A stretch of 64,000 bases of DNA, from the NCBI RefSeq assembly GCF_008329605.1, contig NZ_NPKO01000004.1:558001-622000 (forward strand), in the 5' to 3' direction. Below, piece after piece: positions 41,534 through 53,615 of this stretch (positions are counted from its first letter, which is position 1; the number at the start of each line of letters is the position of its first letter). Made by a program: the position numbers and the translations under genes. The notes under the pieces were generated by a model, which searched no databases, was not told the origin of the DNA, and saw only the letters and a list, made by a program, of their open reading frames with translations. Source of the stretch: Mycolicibacterium sp. P9-64 (lineage in GTDB: Bacteria; Actinomycetota; Actinomycetes; Mycobacteriales; Mycobacteriaceae).

Positions 41534-42256
41534 ATGTGGTATTGGCTGTTCAAGTACATCTTCATGGGACCCCTGCTGTCGTTGTTGGGTCGCCCGAAAG
41601 TTGTAGGGCTGGAATACGTTCCGGACTCAGGCGCAGTCATCCTCGCCAGTAACCACCTCGCCGTCGCCGACAGCTTCTACCTGCCGCTGGTGGTCAAGCG
41701 GCGGATCACCTTCCTCGCGAAGGCCGAGTACTTCACCGGCACCGGCATCAAGGGCTGGTTCAGCCGCTGGTTCTACACCGTTGCCGGCCAGGTGCCGATC
41801 GACCGTACCGACGCCGACTCCGCGCAGGCCGCGCTGGTCACGGCCGAGCGCATCCTCAGCCAGGGCAAGCTGCTCGGCATGTACCCGGAGGGCACCCGCT
41901 CGCCCGACGGCCGGTTGTACAAGGGAAAGACCGGACTGGCCCGGCTGGCGCTGGAGACCGGCGTTCCCGTCATCCCCGTCGCGATGGTCGGCACCGACGT
42001 CGTCAACCCACCCGGCACCAAGATGTGGCGGTTCGGCCGCGTCGAGGTCAGGTTCGGCAAGCCCATGGACTTCAGCCGGTTCGAGGGCCTGGCCGGCAAC
42101 CGGTTCATCGAGCGCGCCGTGATCGACGAGGTCATCTACGAGCTGATGCAGCTGTCCGGTCAGGAGTACGTCGACCTGTACGCGGCCAACGTCAAGGACG
42201 GTGCAGACGGCGACGGCAAGCCTGCCGCCCGCATCCCGACCGCTGCGGCTGGTTAG
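41534..42256 (+). CDS. PlsC-type 1-acylglycerol-3-phosphate acyltransferase (Rv2182c type)
   Basis: 240 residues from an ATG with GGGAGG five bases upstream. The catalytic H-x4-D is in [13 protein letters not shown], and the acceptor-binding EGTRS is in [13 protein letters not shown]. It should acylate a lysophospholipid or related acceptor at the membrane. Last gene of the SRPBCC-SRPBCC-ArsA-CxxC run, and its stop overlaps that of the convergent mannosyltransferase by four bases. Confidence 0.9.
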   Translation: MWYWLFKYIFMGPLLSLLGRPKVVGLEYVPDSGAVILASNHLAVADSFYLPLVVKRRITFLAKAEYFTGTGIKGWFSRWFYTVAGQVPIDRTDADSAQAALVTAERILSQGKLLGMYPEGTRSPDGRLYKGKTGLARLALETGVPVIPVAMVGTDVVNPPGTKMWRFGRVEVRFGKPMDFSRFEGLAGNRFIERAVIDEVIYELMQLSGQEYVDLYAANVKDGADGDGKPAARIPTAAAG

Positions 42257-43563
42257 CCCGCCGCGCCGACGGGCGCAGCGCGGGCAGCCCGCATCGCCTG
42301 ATGCGACGGCCCGCTGACGGCACCGGCGACCGAACCGATCACCACGATCACGACGAGCGCCCACCACAGGTACGAATCGCCTGCCAGCTGCCGCAACAAC
42401 GACGCGGACGTCTCGTGGTGTTCTGGCATCAGCGTGATCGGGGTCCAGATCAGCAGCGCCAGGCCGGAAACCGTGACCGCAGCCAGCGCGATGTTGCGAT
42501 GTCGGTAGGCAACCACCGTGGTGACGAGGATCGTCGGCAGCGTCCACACCCAGTGGTGCGACCATGACACGGGCGAGACGATCAGTCCGAACATCGCGAC
42601 GCTGACGAGGGCCAGGACGGCGGCCTCGCCATGCGACCCTTCGGAGCTGGTCGCCTTGAGCACCCGGTTGGCTGCCCACACCACGAGCGCAAGCACGGCG
42701 ACGCTCGCCACCACCCACACCACGAACCGCGGGGTCTCCCCGAGGCCGAGGCGCGCCAACGTGCCCGCGATGTTCTGGTTGGTGTTCAGCGTCGCGGTGC
42801 CGATCCGGTCGGTGTCGTGCACCGTCCTGGTCCAGTACTGAAAGGAGTCCTGCCACGCCAGCACGCCGCCGACCAGCGTGGCCGCCACTGCCGAGGCCGC
42901 TGCGACGATGAGGGCTCTGGTGTCCCTGCGCAGGAGGAAGTACAAGAGGAAGACCGCGGGCGTGAGCTTCAGCGCGATCGCCACCCCGAGCAGCAGTCCG
43001 CGTGGCCACGGCGTCCGGCGTGGCACGCAGTCGGCGATCACCAGCGTCATCAACACGACGTTGATCTGGCCGAAGTCGAAGTTCGCCCGGATCGGCTCCA
43101 GGTACACCACGGCGGGGGCGACGATCGCGACCGCCAGCCACCCGCGTCGCAGCCAGGCGGGTCCAGGGGCGAACGTGGCACGTTCCAGGACCTGCAGCCG
43201 GGTCAGCACGATCCACGTCGAGACGACCAGCAACAGCAGTGTGATCACCGTGATGGTGACACCGGCGCCGGACAGCGACAGCCACGCGAACGGCGCGAAC
43301 ACGACCGCGGCCAGCGGGGGATAGGTGAACGGAAGGTCAAGGCCGGCCCGGGTGTGGAACATCGTGCCGTCGCTGTAGAGCGGGGTGCCGTCGAGCCAGG
43401 CGCGCCCGCCCATCCGGTACACGTCGATGTCGATGCGGTACGGCGCGTCGACCAACAAGCGCCAGCTCGCCCATGCCAGCGCCGCCAGCGTCAGCAGTTG
43501 GAACAGTCGCCAGCCGATGGTCGGCCAAAGATGGGCCCTGTCGGGGGCCCGCAAAATACTCAT
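42253..43563 (-). CDS. GT87 polyprenol-phosphate-mannose-dependent mannosyltransferase (Rv2181 type)
   Basis: 436 residues (Rv2181 427). A GT-C fold membrane protein with about ten helices and an early extracytoplasmic acidic loop ([15 protein letters not shown]). In M. tuberculosis the homologue adds alpha(1-2) mannose branches to the lipomannan and lipoarabinomannan core. A -10-like TAGGCT lies ten bases before the ATG. It is divergent from the Rv2180c-type gene. Confidence 0.9.
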   Translation of the reverse strand: MSILRAPDRAHLWPTIGWRLFQLLTLAALAWASWRLLVDAPYRIDIDVYRMGGRAWLDGTPLYSDGTMFHTRAGLDLPFTYPPLAAVVFAPFAWLSLSGAGVTITVITLLLLVVSTWIVLTRLQVLERATFAPGPAWLRRGWLAVAIVAPAVVYLEPIRANFDFGQINVVLMTLVIADCVPRRTPWPRGLLLGVAIALKLTPAVFLLYFLLRRDTRALIVAAASAVAATLVGGVLAWQDSFQYWTRTVHDTDRIGTATLNTNQNIAGTLARLGLGETPRFVVWVVASVAVLALVVWAANRVLKATSSEGSHGEAAVLALVSVAMFGLIVSPVSWSHHWVWTLPTILVTTVVAYRHRNIALAAVTVSGLALLIWTPITLMPEHHETSASLLRQLAGDSYLWWALVVIVVIGSVAGAVSGPSHQAMRAARAAPVGAAG

Positions 43564-43667
43564 CTCGCCGGACAGCCTATCGGGGCGTCACGCAGATCAA
43601 CCCCCGTCGCTTCGCTCGCCCACGGCGAGTCGGGCACCATCCGGTCCGTGACGCGCGCAGGTCGGCG

Positions 43668-43673
43668 TAAGTT
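43668..43673 (+). promoter_or_regulatory. -10 element of leaderless Rv2180c-type gene promoter
   Basis: TAAGTT, six bases before the GTG at 43680. It selects this GTG over the TTG two codons upstream. Confidence 0.5.
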
Positions 43674-43679
43674 TTGCCC

Positions 43680-44567
43680 GTGCTCGATCCGAAATTCGAC
43701 CTGGGGTTCGACTTGGCGATCCCGCCCGGCCGCTTGCCGCTGATGTGGTGCCTGATCGCGTTTCTGCTGACCTTCCTGGTGACCCGGACGATCGTCCGCT
43801 ACATCCGTCACAACGCCGACCGCTCCGCCCCGCCCAAGTGGTGGCAACCACGCAACATCTCGGTTTCGGATGGCGCAGGCGGGATGCACATCCACCACGT
43901 GGTGATCGGCGTGATCCTCGTCATGATCTCGGGCGTGACCATGGTGACGCTGGCGGTCGACGGCGGTGTAGCCGAATTCACGGCTGCCGCAATCTTCTTC
44001 GGGATCGGCGCGGCTCTGGTGCTCGACGAGTTCGCGTTGATCCTGCACCTGCAGGACGTCTATTGGTCCGAGGACGGCAGGACGTCGGTGGACGCGGTGT
44101 TCGCCGCCGTCGCGGTGGCCGGCCTTCTGGTGCTCGGCTTCAACCCGTTGTCGTTCTTCGACATCGACATCTGGCGCGAGGACGACACCCTGCCTGCGCG
44201 CGCTGCCGTGATCGGGGTCGCGGTCCTGACCCTGATGCTCGCGGTGATCGTGCTGCTCAAGGGCAAGGTGTGGACCGGCCTGGTCGGGATGTTCATCACC
44301 CCGCTGCTCATCGTCGGGGCAATCCGGGTATCGCGCCCGCACGCACCGTGGGCGCGATGGCGCTACACCGAGCGGCCGCGCAGGATGCACCATGCGCTCG
44401 AGCGGGAGCGACGACTGCGAAGGCCCGTCGTCCAGGCCAAGTTGTGGCTTCAGCACGTGATCGCAGGCGAGCCGCGCTTCCCCGACGACTCCGAGGTCAA
44501 CGAGCAGCTCGACAAGGAGATCCACGCCGCTCCTGCGCCCCACGCCGCGAGCGGCCAGGCGGGCTGA
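43680..44567 (+). CDS. multi-pass membrane protein (Rv2180c type)
   Basis: 295 residues, equal in length to Rv2180c. About six membrane segments are visible. A histidine cluster, GMHIHHVVIGVIL, lies at the start of the second helix, and a Trp/Arg-rich basic region follows the last helix near residue 225. No enzymatic motif is recognised and function is unknown. The exoribonuclease gene follows after three bases. Confidence 0.85.
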   Translation: MLDPKFDLGFDLAIPPGRLPLMWCLIAFLLTFLVTRTIVRYIRHNADRSAPPKWWQPRNISVSDGAGGMHIHHVVIGVILVMISGVTMVTLAVDGGVAEFTAAAIFFGIGAALVLDEFALILHLQDVYWSEDGRTSVDAVFAAVAVAGLLVLGFNPLSFFDIDIWREDDTLPARAAVIGVAVLTLMLAVIVLLKGKVWTGLVGMFITPLLIVGAIRVSRPHAPWARWRYTERPRRMHHALERERRLRRPVVQAKLWLQHVIAGEPRFPDDSEVNEQLDKEIHAAPAPHAASGQAG

Positions 44568-44570
44568 GAC

Positions 44571-46575
<2,005 letters not shown>

Positions 46576-46588
46576 GGGTTTCGCGGAG

Positions 46589-47773
46589 CTAGAACAAGCC
46601 CTGCAGATTGCTGCCGAGGGTCCACGCGCCGACGGCGACGAGGCCTGCCAGCGTCATCACGGCGATCACCCAGAACAGGGTGGCTCGCCTTGCTCGCTGC
46701 CTTGCCCACTCGAATTCGTCGATCTCGATGCCCGCGAACCGATCCGGAGTCTCGGGCCAGTCGTCGGGGCCGCGGGTGAATTCACGGGTGTGCTGGCGCG
46801 GCGGCTGCGAGGTGACCTCGGTGGTCCGATCGGGGTGCACGCTGGCGTGGGTACTCGCATGTTGGGCCGCGGCCGAGGCGTGCTGGGCCGAGTTGCGCGG
46901 TGCGGGCACCCGGAAGGGCGGCAGCCCGAGCTCCTCGACGATCGCCTCGAGTTCGGCGCCCATGTCCTGAGCATCGGCGTACCGGTCGGCGGGGTCGCGC
47001 GCTGTCGCGCACTGGACGAGTTCGTCGAATTGTGCTGGCACGCCTGGGATCGCGGCGCTCGGCGGCGGCACGTCGTTGTCCATCCGCTGATATGCCACCG
47101 ACAATGCGTTGTCGCCCTTGAACGGCGTATCGCCGGTGAGTAGTTCGTAGGCAAGGACGCCGACTCCGTACACGTCGCTGCGCGGGCTGGCATCGCCGGT
47201 GCCCACCTGCTCGGGTGACAGGTAGGCCGCGGTGCCGAGAATGACGCTCGTCGATGTGATCTTCGCCTCGGCGACGGCACGGACGAGGCCGAAGTCGGCG
47301 ATCTTGACCTCACCGTCGTCGGAGATCAGCACGTTCTCCGGCTTGACGTCGCGGTGCACCAGGCCGGCGCGGTGGGCCACGGCAAGGCCGCTGAGCACCG
47401 GCGCCAGGACGGCGGCGACGGCGTGTGGTGGCATCGGACCGCGTTCGTGAAGGAGCTCGCGCAGCGTGCCGCCCTCGACGAGTTCCATGACGAGAAACGG
47501 GTGTTGCGCGTCGAAGCCCTGGTCATAGACCGATACGAGGCCGGGATCCTTCAATCGGGCGACCGCGCGCGCCTCGCGCTGGAACCTGGTGAGGAACTGT
47601 TGGTCCTGCGCGTAGCGGGAATCCATCACCTTCAGTGCGACCGGGCGGTCGAGCCGGATGTCGAGACCGCGGTACACGGTGGACATGCCGCCCGTCGCGA
47701 TCATGCCGTCGATGCGGTACCGGCCGTCGAGAACCGCGCCGAGAAGCGGGTCCGAACGCTGGCTGGTCTCCAC
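46589..47773 (-). CDS. pknL: Ser/Thr protein kinase PknL
   Basis: 394 residues (M. tuberculosis 399). The kinase domain spans about 12-275, with glycine loop ATGGMSTVYRG, Lys48, catalytic VHRDVKPEN (Asp142), DFGLV at 160 and an activation loop TSTS near 173. A linker rich in Ala, Ser and His precedes one membrane helix near 368-388 and only a few outer residues, so there is no PASTA sensor. The GTG start has a TAAGAT -10 six bases upstream. Confidence 0.95.
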   Translation of the reverse strand: METSQRSDPLLGAVLDGRYRIDGMIATGGMSTVYRGLDIRLDRPVALKVMDSRYAQDQQFLTRFQREARAVARLKDPGLVSVYDQGFDAQHPFLVMELVEGGTLRELLHERGPMPPHAVAAVLAPVLSGLAVAHRAGLVHRDVKPENVLISDDGEVKIADFGLVRAVAEAKITSTSVILGTAAYLSPEQVGTGDASPRSDVYGVGVLAYELLTGDTPFKGDNALSVAYQRMDNDVPPPSAAIPGVPAQFDELVQCATARDPADRYADAQDMGAELEAIVEELGLPPFRVPAPRNSAQHASAAAQHASTHASVHPDRTTEVTSQPPRQHTREFTRGPDDWPETPDRFAGIEIDEFEWARQRARRATLFWVIAVMTLAGLVAVGAWTLGSNLQGLF

Positions 47774-47779
47774 GCCAGC

Positions 47780-47789
47780 ATCTTAGACT
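47780..47789. promoter_or_regulatory. overlapping divergent -10 elements of pknL and Rv2175c-type gene
   Basis: On the minus strand TAAGAT (47780-47785) is six bases from the pknL GTG. On the plus strand TAGACT (47784-47789) is seven bases from the GTG at 47797. The two hexamers share bases 47784-47785, so both genes look leaderless and cannot be opened by polymerase at the same time. Confidence 0.55.
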
Positions 47790-47796
47790 CGCATCC

Positions 47797-48201
47797 GTGA
47801 GCAACATTCCGGCCGCCGAGGACGTTCTTGATCCCGACGAAGCCGTCTACGACCTACCCACGGTGGCATCCATGCTTGGCATACCCGTCACGAAGGTGCA
47901 CCAGCGCCTGCGTGAACGGCACCTGATCGCGGTGCGCCGCGACGGTGTCACCGTCGTGCCGAAGGCCTTCTTCGACGACGACGGGCACGTGGTGAAGTCG
48001 CTGCCCGGCCTGTTGGTGGTGCTGCACGACGGCGGATACCAGCCGACCGAGATCGTGAGGTGGCTGTTCACCCCTGATCCGTCGTTGACGATCAGCCGCG
48101 ACGGGGGAGCCGAACCGCAGGCGAACGCCCGCCCCGTCGACGCGCTGGATTCCCACCAGGCCCGCGAAGTGGTGCGCCGCGCGCAGGCTATGGCTTACTG
48201 A
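47797..48201 (+). CDS. winged-helix DNA-binding protein, PknL substrate (Rv2175c type)
   Basis: 134 residues. The helix-turn-helix segment is YDLPTVASMLGIPVTKVHQRLRE, followed by RRDGVTVVPKAFF (wing) and LPGLLVVLHDGGYQ. The M. tuberculosis protein binds DNA and is phosphorylated by PknL near its N-terminus, which disrupts binding; the equivalent N-terminal region here is shorter and its Thr is not obvious. The GTG at 47797 fits the leaderless promoter. Last 14 bases overlap mptA. Confidence 0.9.
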   Translation: MSNIPAAEDVLDPDEAVYDLPTVASMLGIPVTKVHQRLRERHLIAVRRDGVTVVPKAFFDDDGHVVKSLPGLLVVLHDGGYQPTEIVRWLFTPDPSLTISRDGGAEPQANARPVDALDSHQAREVVRRAQAMAY

Positions 48202-49708
48202 TGGGCGCAGGCTTACTGACGGGCGCCCTCGACAGGTAGTACCACGCCAGCACTGCGCAGGTGGTGGCCAGCAGCACGTGCAGCCACGAGTACATGCCGT
48301 GTGAACCGTCGGGTTTGAAGATCACCATGATCCAGGTGGAGAAGCCTGCGATCACCGCGATGGCCGACCGGCTCTGCGCCAGCGCCGAGAGCACCGCGAG
48401 CGGCCACGTGTAGTACCACGGCAACGCCGCGGGGACGAACAGCACGACGACGAGCAATGCCAGTGCAATGCCGGCCAGCGCCTCGCGGTCGTCGTGCCGA
48501 AAACGCCACCACAGCAAGGGAAGTGCGATGGCGATGATCGCGATGCCGATGATGCGGGTGACGTCGAGAACGGCGTAGAAGTTGACCGGCAGAAGCAGGC
48601 CGCCGATGACGTTGATCAGGTTCGCGGCCGCGGTGGGAACGGTCAACCAGTTGATGATCTTCACCGAACCGGCCAGCGCGGTCAGCCAGCCAAGGCCGAC
48701 GCCGGCCAACCACGACAACACGGCGAACACCACGACGAAGATGCCCGCCGAGCCTGCCGTCGCGGTCGCGAAGGCGGGCACCGGCCGCAGTTTTCGGCGC
48801 TGTTGCAGTTGGCGCATCCAGACCCAGACCAGGAACGGCAACGCGATTCCGGCGGTGGCCTTCACGGCAACCGCGATGGCGATCAGGCTGACGCCCCAGG
48901 CCGGATGGTTGGCGAAGGTCAGTGCGATGCCCGCCATCATCAACCCGACCATCAACATCTCGTTGTGCACGCCACCCATGAGATGGATGATCACGAGCGG
49001 GTTTAGCACGCAGATCCACAGCGCCGCAGCGCCGTTGGCGCCGATGTGACGGGCCACCCTCGGCGCGGCCCAGATCAGCATCACCAGGCCGGGCAGCATG
49101 CACAGCCGCAGCAGCATGGTGCCCGAGACGACGTCGTTGCCGACCACCAGGGTGACGAACTTGGCGACCAGGATGAATGCAGGACCGTACGGGGCGGTCG
49201 TCGTGGTCCAGATCGGACTCACGTTGTCCAGCAACGAGTTCGGATTGTCTATGGGCCCGACGACGTAGGGGTCGAGGCCGTCGCGGAGCAGCGCGCCCTG
49301 CGCGAGATAGGAGTAGGTGTCGCGGCTGAACACGGGCACGCTGAGCAGCAGCGGCGCCAGCCAGAAGCCCGTCGTCGCCACCATCGTGTACTCGGTGGCG
49401 GTGCGGTCCACCACGCGTCGCCCCAGCCACAACCAGGACGCCAGCATCACCGCAACGCCGCCCCACAGCAGCACCGACGACACCACGAGGCCGTGGCCGA
49501 ACCGCAACCACGACAGGTGAAGCGACTCGAGCAGCGGGTCGTGCAGCCGGGTACTGCCCGCACCGAGACCACCGACGGTGATGAGCCAAGCACCCGCGAA
49601 GCCGAGCAGTGCGGGTCTGGCCTCCTGCGACGTCGCGAAGGCTGCCAGCCGTGAAATGCCGGAAGTCAACCCGGATCTCGGGTCGCGTGTCGACGTCGGG
49701 GTAGTCAT
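48188..49708 (-). CDS. mptA: alpha(1->6) mannosyltransferase MptA
   Basis: 506 residues (M. tuberculosis MptA, Rv2174, 516). A GT-C membrane enzyme with about twelve helices that extends the lipomannan backbone using polyprenyl-phosphate mannose. The loop VPVFSRDTYSYLAQGALL carries the acidic motif. Later segments GGVHNEMLMVGLM and WYYTWPLAVLSAL are conserved. The ATG at 49708 follows GAGGAG; the longer frame upstream runs into idsA. Confidence 0.93.
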   Translation of the reverse strand: MTTPTSTRDPRSGLTSGISRLAAFATSQEARPALLGFAGAWLITVGGLGAGSTRLHDPLLESLHLSWLRFGHGLVVSSVLLWGGVAVMLASWLWLGRRVVDRTATEYTMVATTGFWLAPLLLSVPVFSRDTYSYLAQGALLRDGLDPYVVGPIDNPNSLLDNVSPIWTTTTAPYGPAFILVAKFVTLVVGNDVVSGTMLLRLCMLPGLVMLIWAAPRVARHIGANGAAALWICVLNPLVIIHLMGGVHNEMLMVGLMMAGIALTFANHPAWGVSLIAIAVAVKATAGIALPFLVWVWMRQLQQRRKLRPVPAFATATAGSAGIFVVVFAVLSWLAGVGLGWLTALAGSVKIINWLTVPTAAANLINVIGGLLLPVNFYAVLDVTRIIGIAIIAIALPLLWWRFRHDDREALAGIALALLVVVLFVPAALPWYYTWPLAVLSALAQSRSAIAVIAGFSTWIMVIFKPDGSHGMYSWLHVLLATTCAVLAWYYLSRAPVSKPAPISKP

Positions 49709-49713
49709 GCTCC

Positions 49714-50817
<1,104 letters not shown>

Positions 50818-50884
50818 TTACCCCGGGAGTGCAACAAGACTAGAGCGTGCCAGGCCGTTCGGAGCAACTCCGTGTGCAGCTGTG

Positions 50885-51574
50885 TCAGCGCGGCGGGTCC
50901 GACGGGTTCGCAAGCACGGGGCTGCGGTCCCTGCTCATCCATGCAACTCCGCCGATGATGGCCGCGACCACGAACGCTGCGAAGCCGAGCCAGAGCGCGG
51001 CTCCGGTGAACGAGCGCGCACTCGGATCGGTGAAGCGTGCCTGGGCGCTCATGGTGCTGACGACGCCAGGACGAAGCTTCCATTCGACGACGTCGGAGGA
51101 GATCTGGTCGCCGTTGGTCGAGGTCACCTCGCCGGGGAACGAGACGCTCAGCGATACGTCGGCGTCCGGGTCGTTGAGCGACGTCAGGTCGGCACGGCCC
51201 TCGAGGATCACCAGGTCACCGGCCCGACGCAGCGAGATGTCGACCCCTGCCGCGTCGCGGTTCATGTTGGCCAGCTGGGGGAGTTCGGCGAACGTGAGGT
51301 CGGAGAACACCGCCTGACTGCCGACGAAGTCGTCTCGCTGATAGTTCGAGACGGACACCTTCTGGCTGAACGGCAGGGTGTTGAGGAGCTGAGGGCCCTT
51401 GTCGTCGCCGTTGCGGGGTTTGGCAGCCGCGATGATCTGGCCGGAAACGCGGTCGTCGGGCGAGACCGTGAGCGAGGCCCGCACCCGCACGCAGCCCACC
51501 GCCATGGGGACGATCACGAGCAGAAGGAGCATGGCCAGCATCCGCTTGCGGAGTGGGGTGCGGCGGTCGGGCAC
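50885..51574 (-). CDS. lppM: lipoprotein LppM
   Basis: 229 residues (M. tuberculosis LppM 227). A lipoprotein signal with MAVGC (Cys near residue 27) precedes a beta-rich domain with DRVSGQIIAAAKP. A C-terminal membrane helix (about 195-217) and a short tail follow. In M. tuberculosis LppM affects phagosome trafficking and PIM export. The GTG at 51574 gives the expected length; the longer open frame overlaps the GNAT gene. Confidence 0.88.
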   Translation of the reverse strand: MPDRRTPLRKRMLAMLLLLVIVPMAVGCVRVRASLTVSPDDRVSGQIIAAAKPRNGDDKGPQLLNTLPFSQKVSVSNYQRDDFVGSQAVFSDLTFAELPQLANMNRDAAGVDISLRRAGDLVILEGRADLTSLNDPDADVSLSVSFPGEVTSTNGDQISSDVVEWKLRPGVVSTMSAQARFTDPSARSFTGAALWLGFAAFVVAAIIGGVAWMSRDRSPVLANPSDPPR

Positions 51575-51600
51575 CAGGTCATCGTGCCAGACCCGCCCCT

Positions 51601-52224
51601 CTACAGCGGCAGTGACCGGCCGAGAATCGCGAACGGCCTGGGGTCGCCCGCGAAGTGGTAGCCGCGGATCACGTCCGTGAAGCCAAGCCTGCGGTACAGC
51701 CGCCAGGCACGGTTGGCCTCGCCGTTGATCTCCGGCGTTGACAGCAGTACGTGTGGTTCCCCACGCCCTTCGAGCAGCCGCCTGGCCAGGGCTTCGCCGA
51801 GCCCTTGGCCCTGGGCGTCGGGACGAATGTGCAGCTCGGTGAGCTCGAAGTAGCTGTTCATGAGCGCAGCGATGTGCGAGTTGTCGGACCCGCCTCGCTT
51901 CAGGCCGATGATCACCTGTTGTTGCCACCATTGATCGGGTGCGCCGCAGTAGCCGTAGGCGACCCCGATCAGTGGTGCATCGGCCAGGTCGGCGTCGGCG
52001 TGCGGTGCGTCGACTGCGGCGACGGCCTTCCAGCCGCGCCTGCGGGAGTGTTCAAGCCACATCGTGGCGCGTTGCTCTTCGGTGCCGCGGGGGTACCGCA
52101 TGGCCTCGACGTACACGGCAAGCGCGTCGCCGAGGCGCCTGTTCATGTCGGCCTGCGACAGCTCGATGAGAAACGTCGACAACTCTTGGTGCCCCTCGCG
52201 GTCTGGAGTGCGGAGTCGATCCAT
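51601..52224 (-). CDS. GNAT family N-acetyltransferase (Rv2170 type)
   Basis: 207 residues (Rv2170 206). The acetyl-CoA motif A is LHIRPDAQGQGLGEALARRL, followed by ENRAWRLYRRLGF-like motif B (EANRAWRLYRRLGFTDV). Rv2170 has been linked to lysine acetylation of metabolic enzymes. First gene on this strand before lppM, with a 26-base gap. Confidence 0.88.
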   Translation of the reverse strand: MDRLRTPDREGHQELSTFLIELSQADMNRRLGDALAVYVEAMRYPRGTEEQRATMWLEHSRRRGWKAVAAVDAPHADADLADAPLIGVAYGYCGAPDQWWQQQVIIGLKRGGSDNSHIAALMNSYFELTELHIRPDAQGQGLGEALARRLLEGRGEPHVLLSTPEINGEANRAWRLYRRLGFTDVIRGYHFAGDPRPFAILGRSLPL

Positions 52225-52407
52225 TATCCGGTCACGCTCTCGTCAGCGGCATGGCGGCTCGGTGGGTGTGGTCAACGTCTACAATCGAGCAGTGAACTAG
52301 GTGGTACGGCTCAGATTGACCTCGTATCATTAGTGTTAGTCGCTCGTACACCGAGCGCACACGACGGTTTGACAATCGTGACGGACGCGGCCAAAAGGGA
52401 GGCACGG

Positions 52408-52812
52408 ATGCCACTCTCCGATCATGAGCAGCGCATGCTCGACCAGATCGAGAGCGCTCTCTATGCCGAGGACCCCAAATTCGCGTCGAGCGTACGTGGT
52501 GGCAATCTCCGCGCGCCCTCGGCGAGGCGCCGGCTGCAGGGTGCGTCGCTGTTCGTCATCGGCTTGGCCATGCTGGTGTCCGGGATCGCATTTCGGGCGA
52601 CCTGGATCGGCGGCTTGCCTATCCTGTCCGTCATCGGCTTCGTGATCATGTTCGGCGGTGTGGTGTACGCGATCACCGGGCCGCGGGTCGCGGGTGGCAA
52701 GGACCGATCGGGTTCGGAGCTCGGTGGGCCCCGACAGAAGAAGTCCAAGGGTTCGGGTGGTTCGTTCACCAATCGCATGGAGGACAGGTTCCGCAGGCGT
52801 TTCGACGAGTGA
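52408..52812 (+). CDS. DUF3040 membrane protein (Rv2169c type)
   Basis: 134 residues, exactly the length of Rv2169c, with AAGGGAGG five bases before the ATG. The N-terminus MPLSDHEQRMLDQIE is the DUF3040 signature. Two adjacent membrane helices span about 48-92, and the tail is Gly/Lys/Arg-rich. Function unknown. In H37Rv an IS6110 copy lies between this gene and mraZ; there is none here. Confidence 0.9.
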   Translation: MPLSDHEQRMLDQIESALYAEDPKFASSVRGGNLRAPSARRRLQGASLFVIGLAMLVSGIAFRATWIGGLPILSVIGFVIMFGGVVYAITGPRVAGGKDRSGSELGGPRQKKSKGSGGSFTNRMEDRFRRRFDE

Positions 52813-52827
52813 CGTTTTGCCGGTGAA

Positions 52828-52858
52828 GGGGTAGCTCCTAGCGGAGCTGCCCCTTTTT
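52828..52858 (+). terminator. intrinsic terminator after DUF3040 gene
   Basis: Stem GGGGTAGCTCC (52828-52838) pairs with GGAGCTGCCCC (52843-52853), with one G-T pair, a four-base loop and then five T. It is the clearest canonical terminator in the window and separates the DUF3040 gene from the dcw cluster. Confidence 0.85.
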
Positions 52859-52885
52859 CTTTGGTTTGCCTCCGGGTGATTCGCG

Positions 52886-52899
52886 GTGTCACGCGACAC
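52886..52899. promoter_or_regulatory. WhiA-like GACAC palindrome upstream of mraZ
   Basis: GTGTC and GACAC are inverted around ACGC. GACAC is the motif bound by WhiA at division genes in actinobacteria. A related longer copy occurs upstream of ftsW (61772-61776 in context CGCGACACGCGCCGGATG). Confidence 0.4.
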
Positions 52900-53091
52900 G
52901 CCGGATCTTCGTCAGCAGGGCCGGTCGGTGGCATTGCCGCCCCACTCCGCCCCACTTCCGCAATTGAGTACCTCTAGCTGCGGGTTTGCGTCTGCGTGCG
53001 CTGCCGTGGCGTCGTTTCGTGCCGGAAAAGTGACTGGTCGGTGGTGGTTGGTGGGGCGTAGACCCAAACTGTTGCCAGCATATGGAGCAAA

Positions 53092-53117
53092 GTGGGGGAT
53101 TGTGGGGTAAAGTGGCG
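53092..53117 (+). promoter_or_regulatory. MraZ operator: three direct repeats with 10-base period
   Basis: GTGGGG (53092), GTGGGG (53102) and GTGGCG (53112) are direct repeats each separated by four bases. This matches the TGGGN-type boxes through which MraZ represses its own operon. A -10-like TAAAGT (53108-53113) overlaps the third box, so binding would block transcription start. Confidence 0.7.
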
Positions 53118-53173
53118 TGCATCGGAGCGACCGGAGCTCTGAGTTGAAGTGAGGGTGGCAGGAGGTATCGGGG

Positions 53174-53605
53174 ATGTTTCTCGGCACCTACACGCCAAAA
53201 CTCGATGACAAGGGGCGGCTCACGCTGCCCGCCAAGTTCCGCGACGCGCTGGCAGGAGGGTTGATGGTCACCAAGAGCCAAGATCACAGCCTCGCCGTCT
53301 ACCCGCGCGCCGAGTTCGAGGCACTGGCGGAGCGGCTGACGCAGGCGTCGCGGAGCAATCCGGAAGCCCGTGCCTACCTGCGCAACCTGGCAGCAGCCAC
53401 CGACGAACAACATCCGGACGCACAAGGCCGCATCACGTTGACGGCCGACCACCGCCGGTACGCAAGCCTGACCAAGGAGTGCGTGGTGATCGGCTCGATT
53501 CAGTACCTGGAGATCTGGGACGCCCAGGCCTGGCAGGACTACCAGGAGACACACGAAGAGAACTTCTCCGCGGCCAGCGATGAAACTCTGCGCGACATCA
53601 TTTGA
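53174..53605 (+). CDS. mraZ: transcriptional regulator MraZ
   Basis: 143 residues from an ATG with AGGAGG nine bases upstream. Two SpoVT/AbrB-type MraZ repeats are visible, the first starting [22 protein letters not shown] and the second around [18 protein letters not shown]. In other bacteria MraZ binds repeats upstream of itself and represses the division operon. First gene of the dcw cluster. Confidence 0.96.
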   Translation: MFLGTYTPKLDDKGRLTLPAKFRDALAGGLMVTKSQDHSLAVYPRAEFEALAERLTQASRSNPEARAYLRNLAAATDEQHPDAQGRITLTADHRRYASLTKECVVIGSIQYLEIWDAQAWQDYQETHEENFSAASDETLRDII

Positions 53606-53615
53606 CCCGGCCCTC

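Larger units (their letters stand above)
52813..53173 (+). other. 361-base intergenic region: terminator plus mraZ/dcw control region
   Basis: The largest gene-free gap in the window. From left to right it holds an intrinsic terminator, a GTGTC-N4-GACAC palindrome and a GT/TGG-rich tract (53041-53056). Three MraZ boxes follow, and then the AGGAGG ribosome site of mraZ. I see no small ORF worth calling. Confidence 0.7.

Noticed and set aside
52813..53173. Insertion sequence between the DUF3040 gene and mraZ, as in H37Rv (IS6110)
   Set aside because: The gap is only 361 bases with no transposase fragment and no terminal repeats or target duplication.
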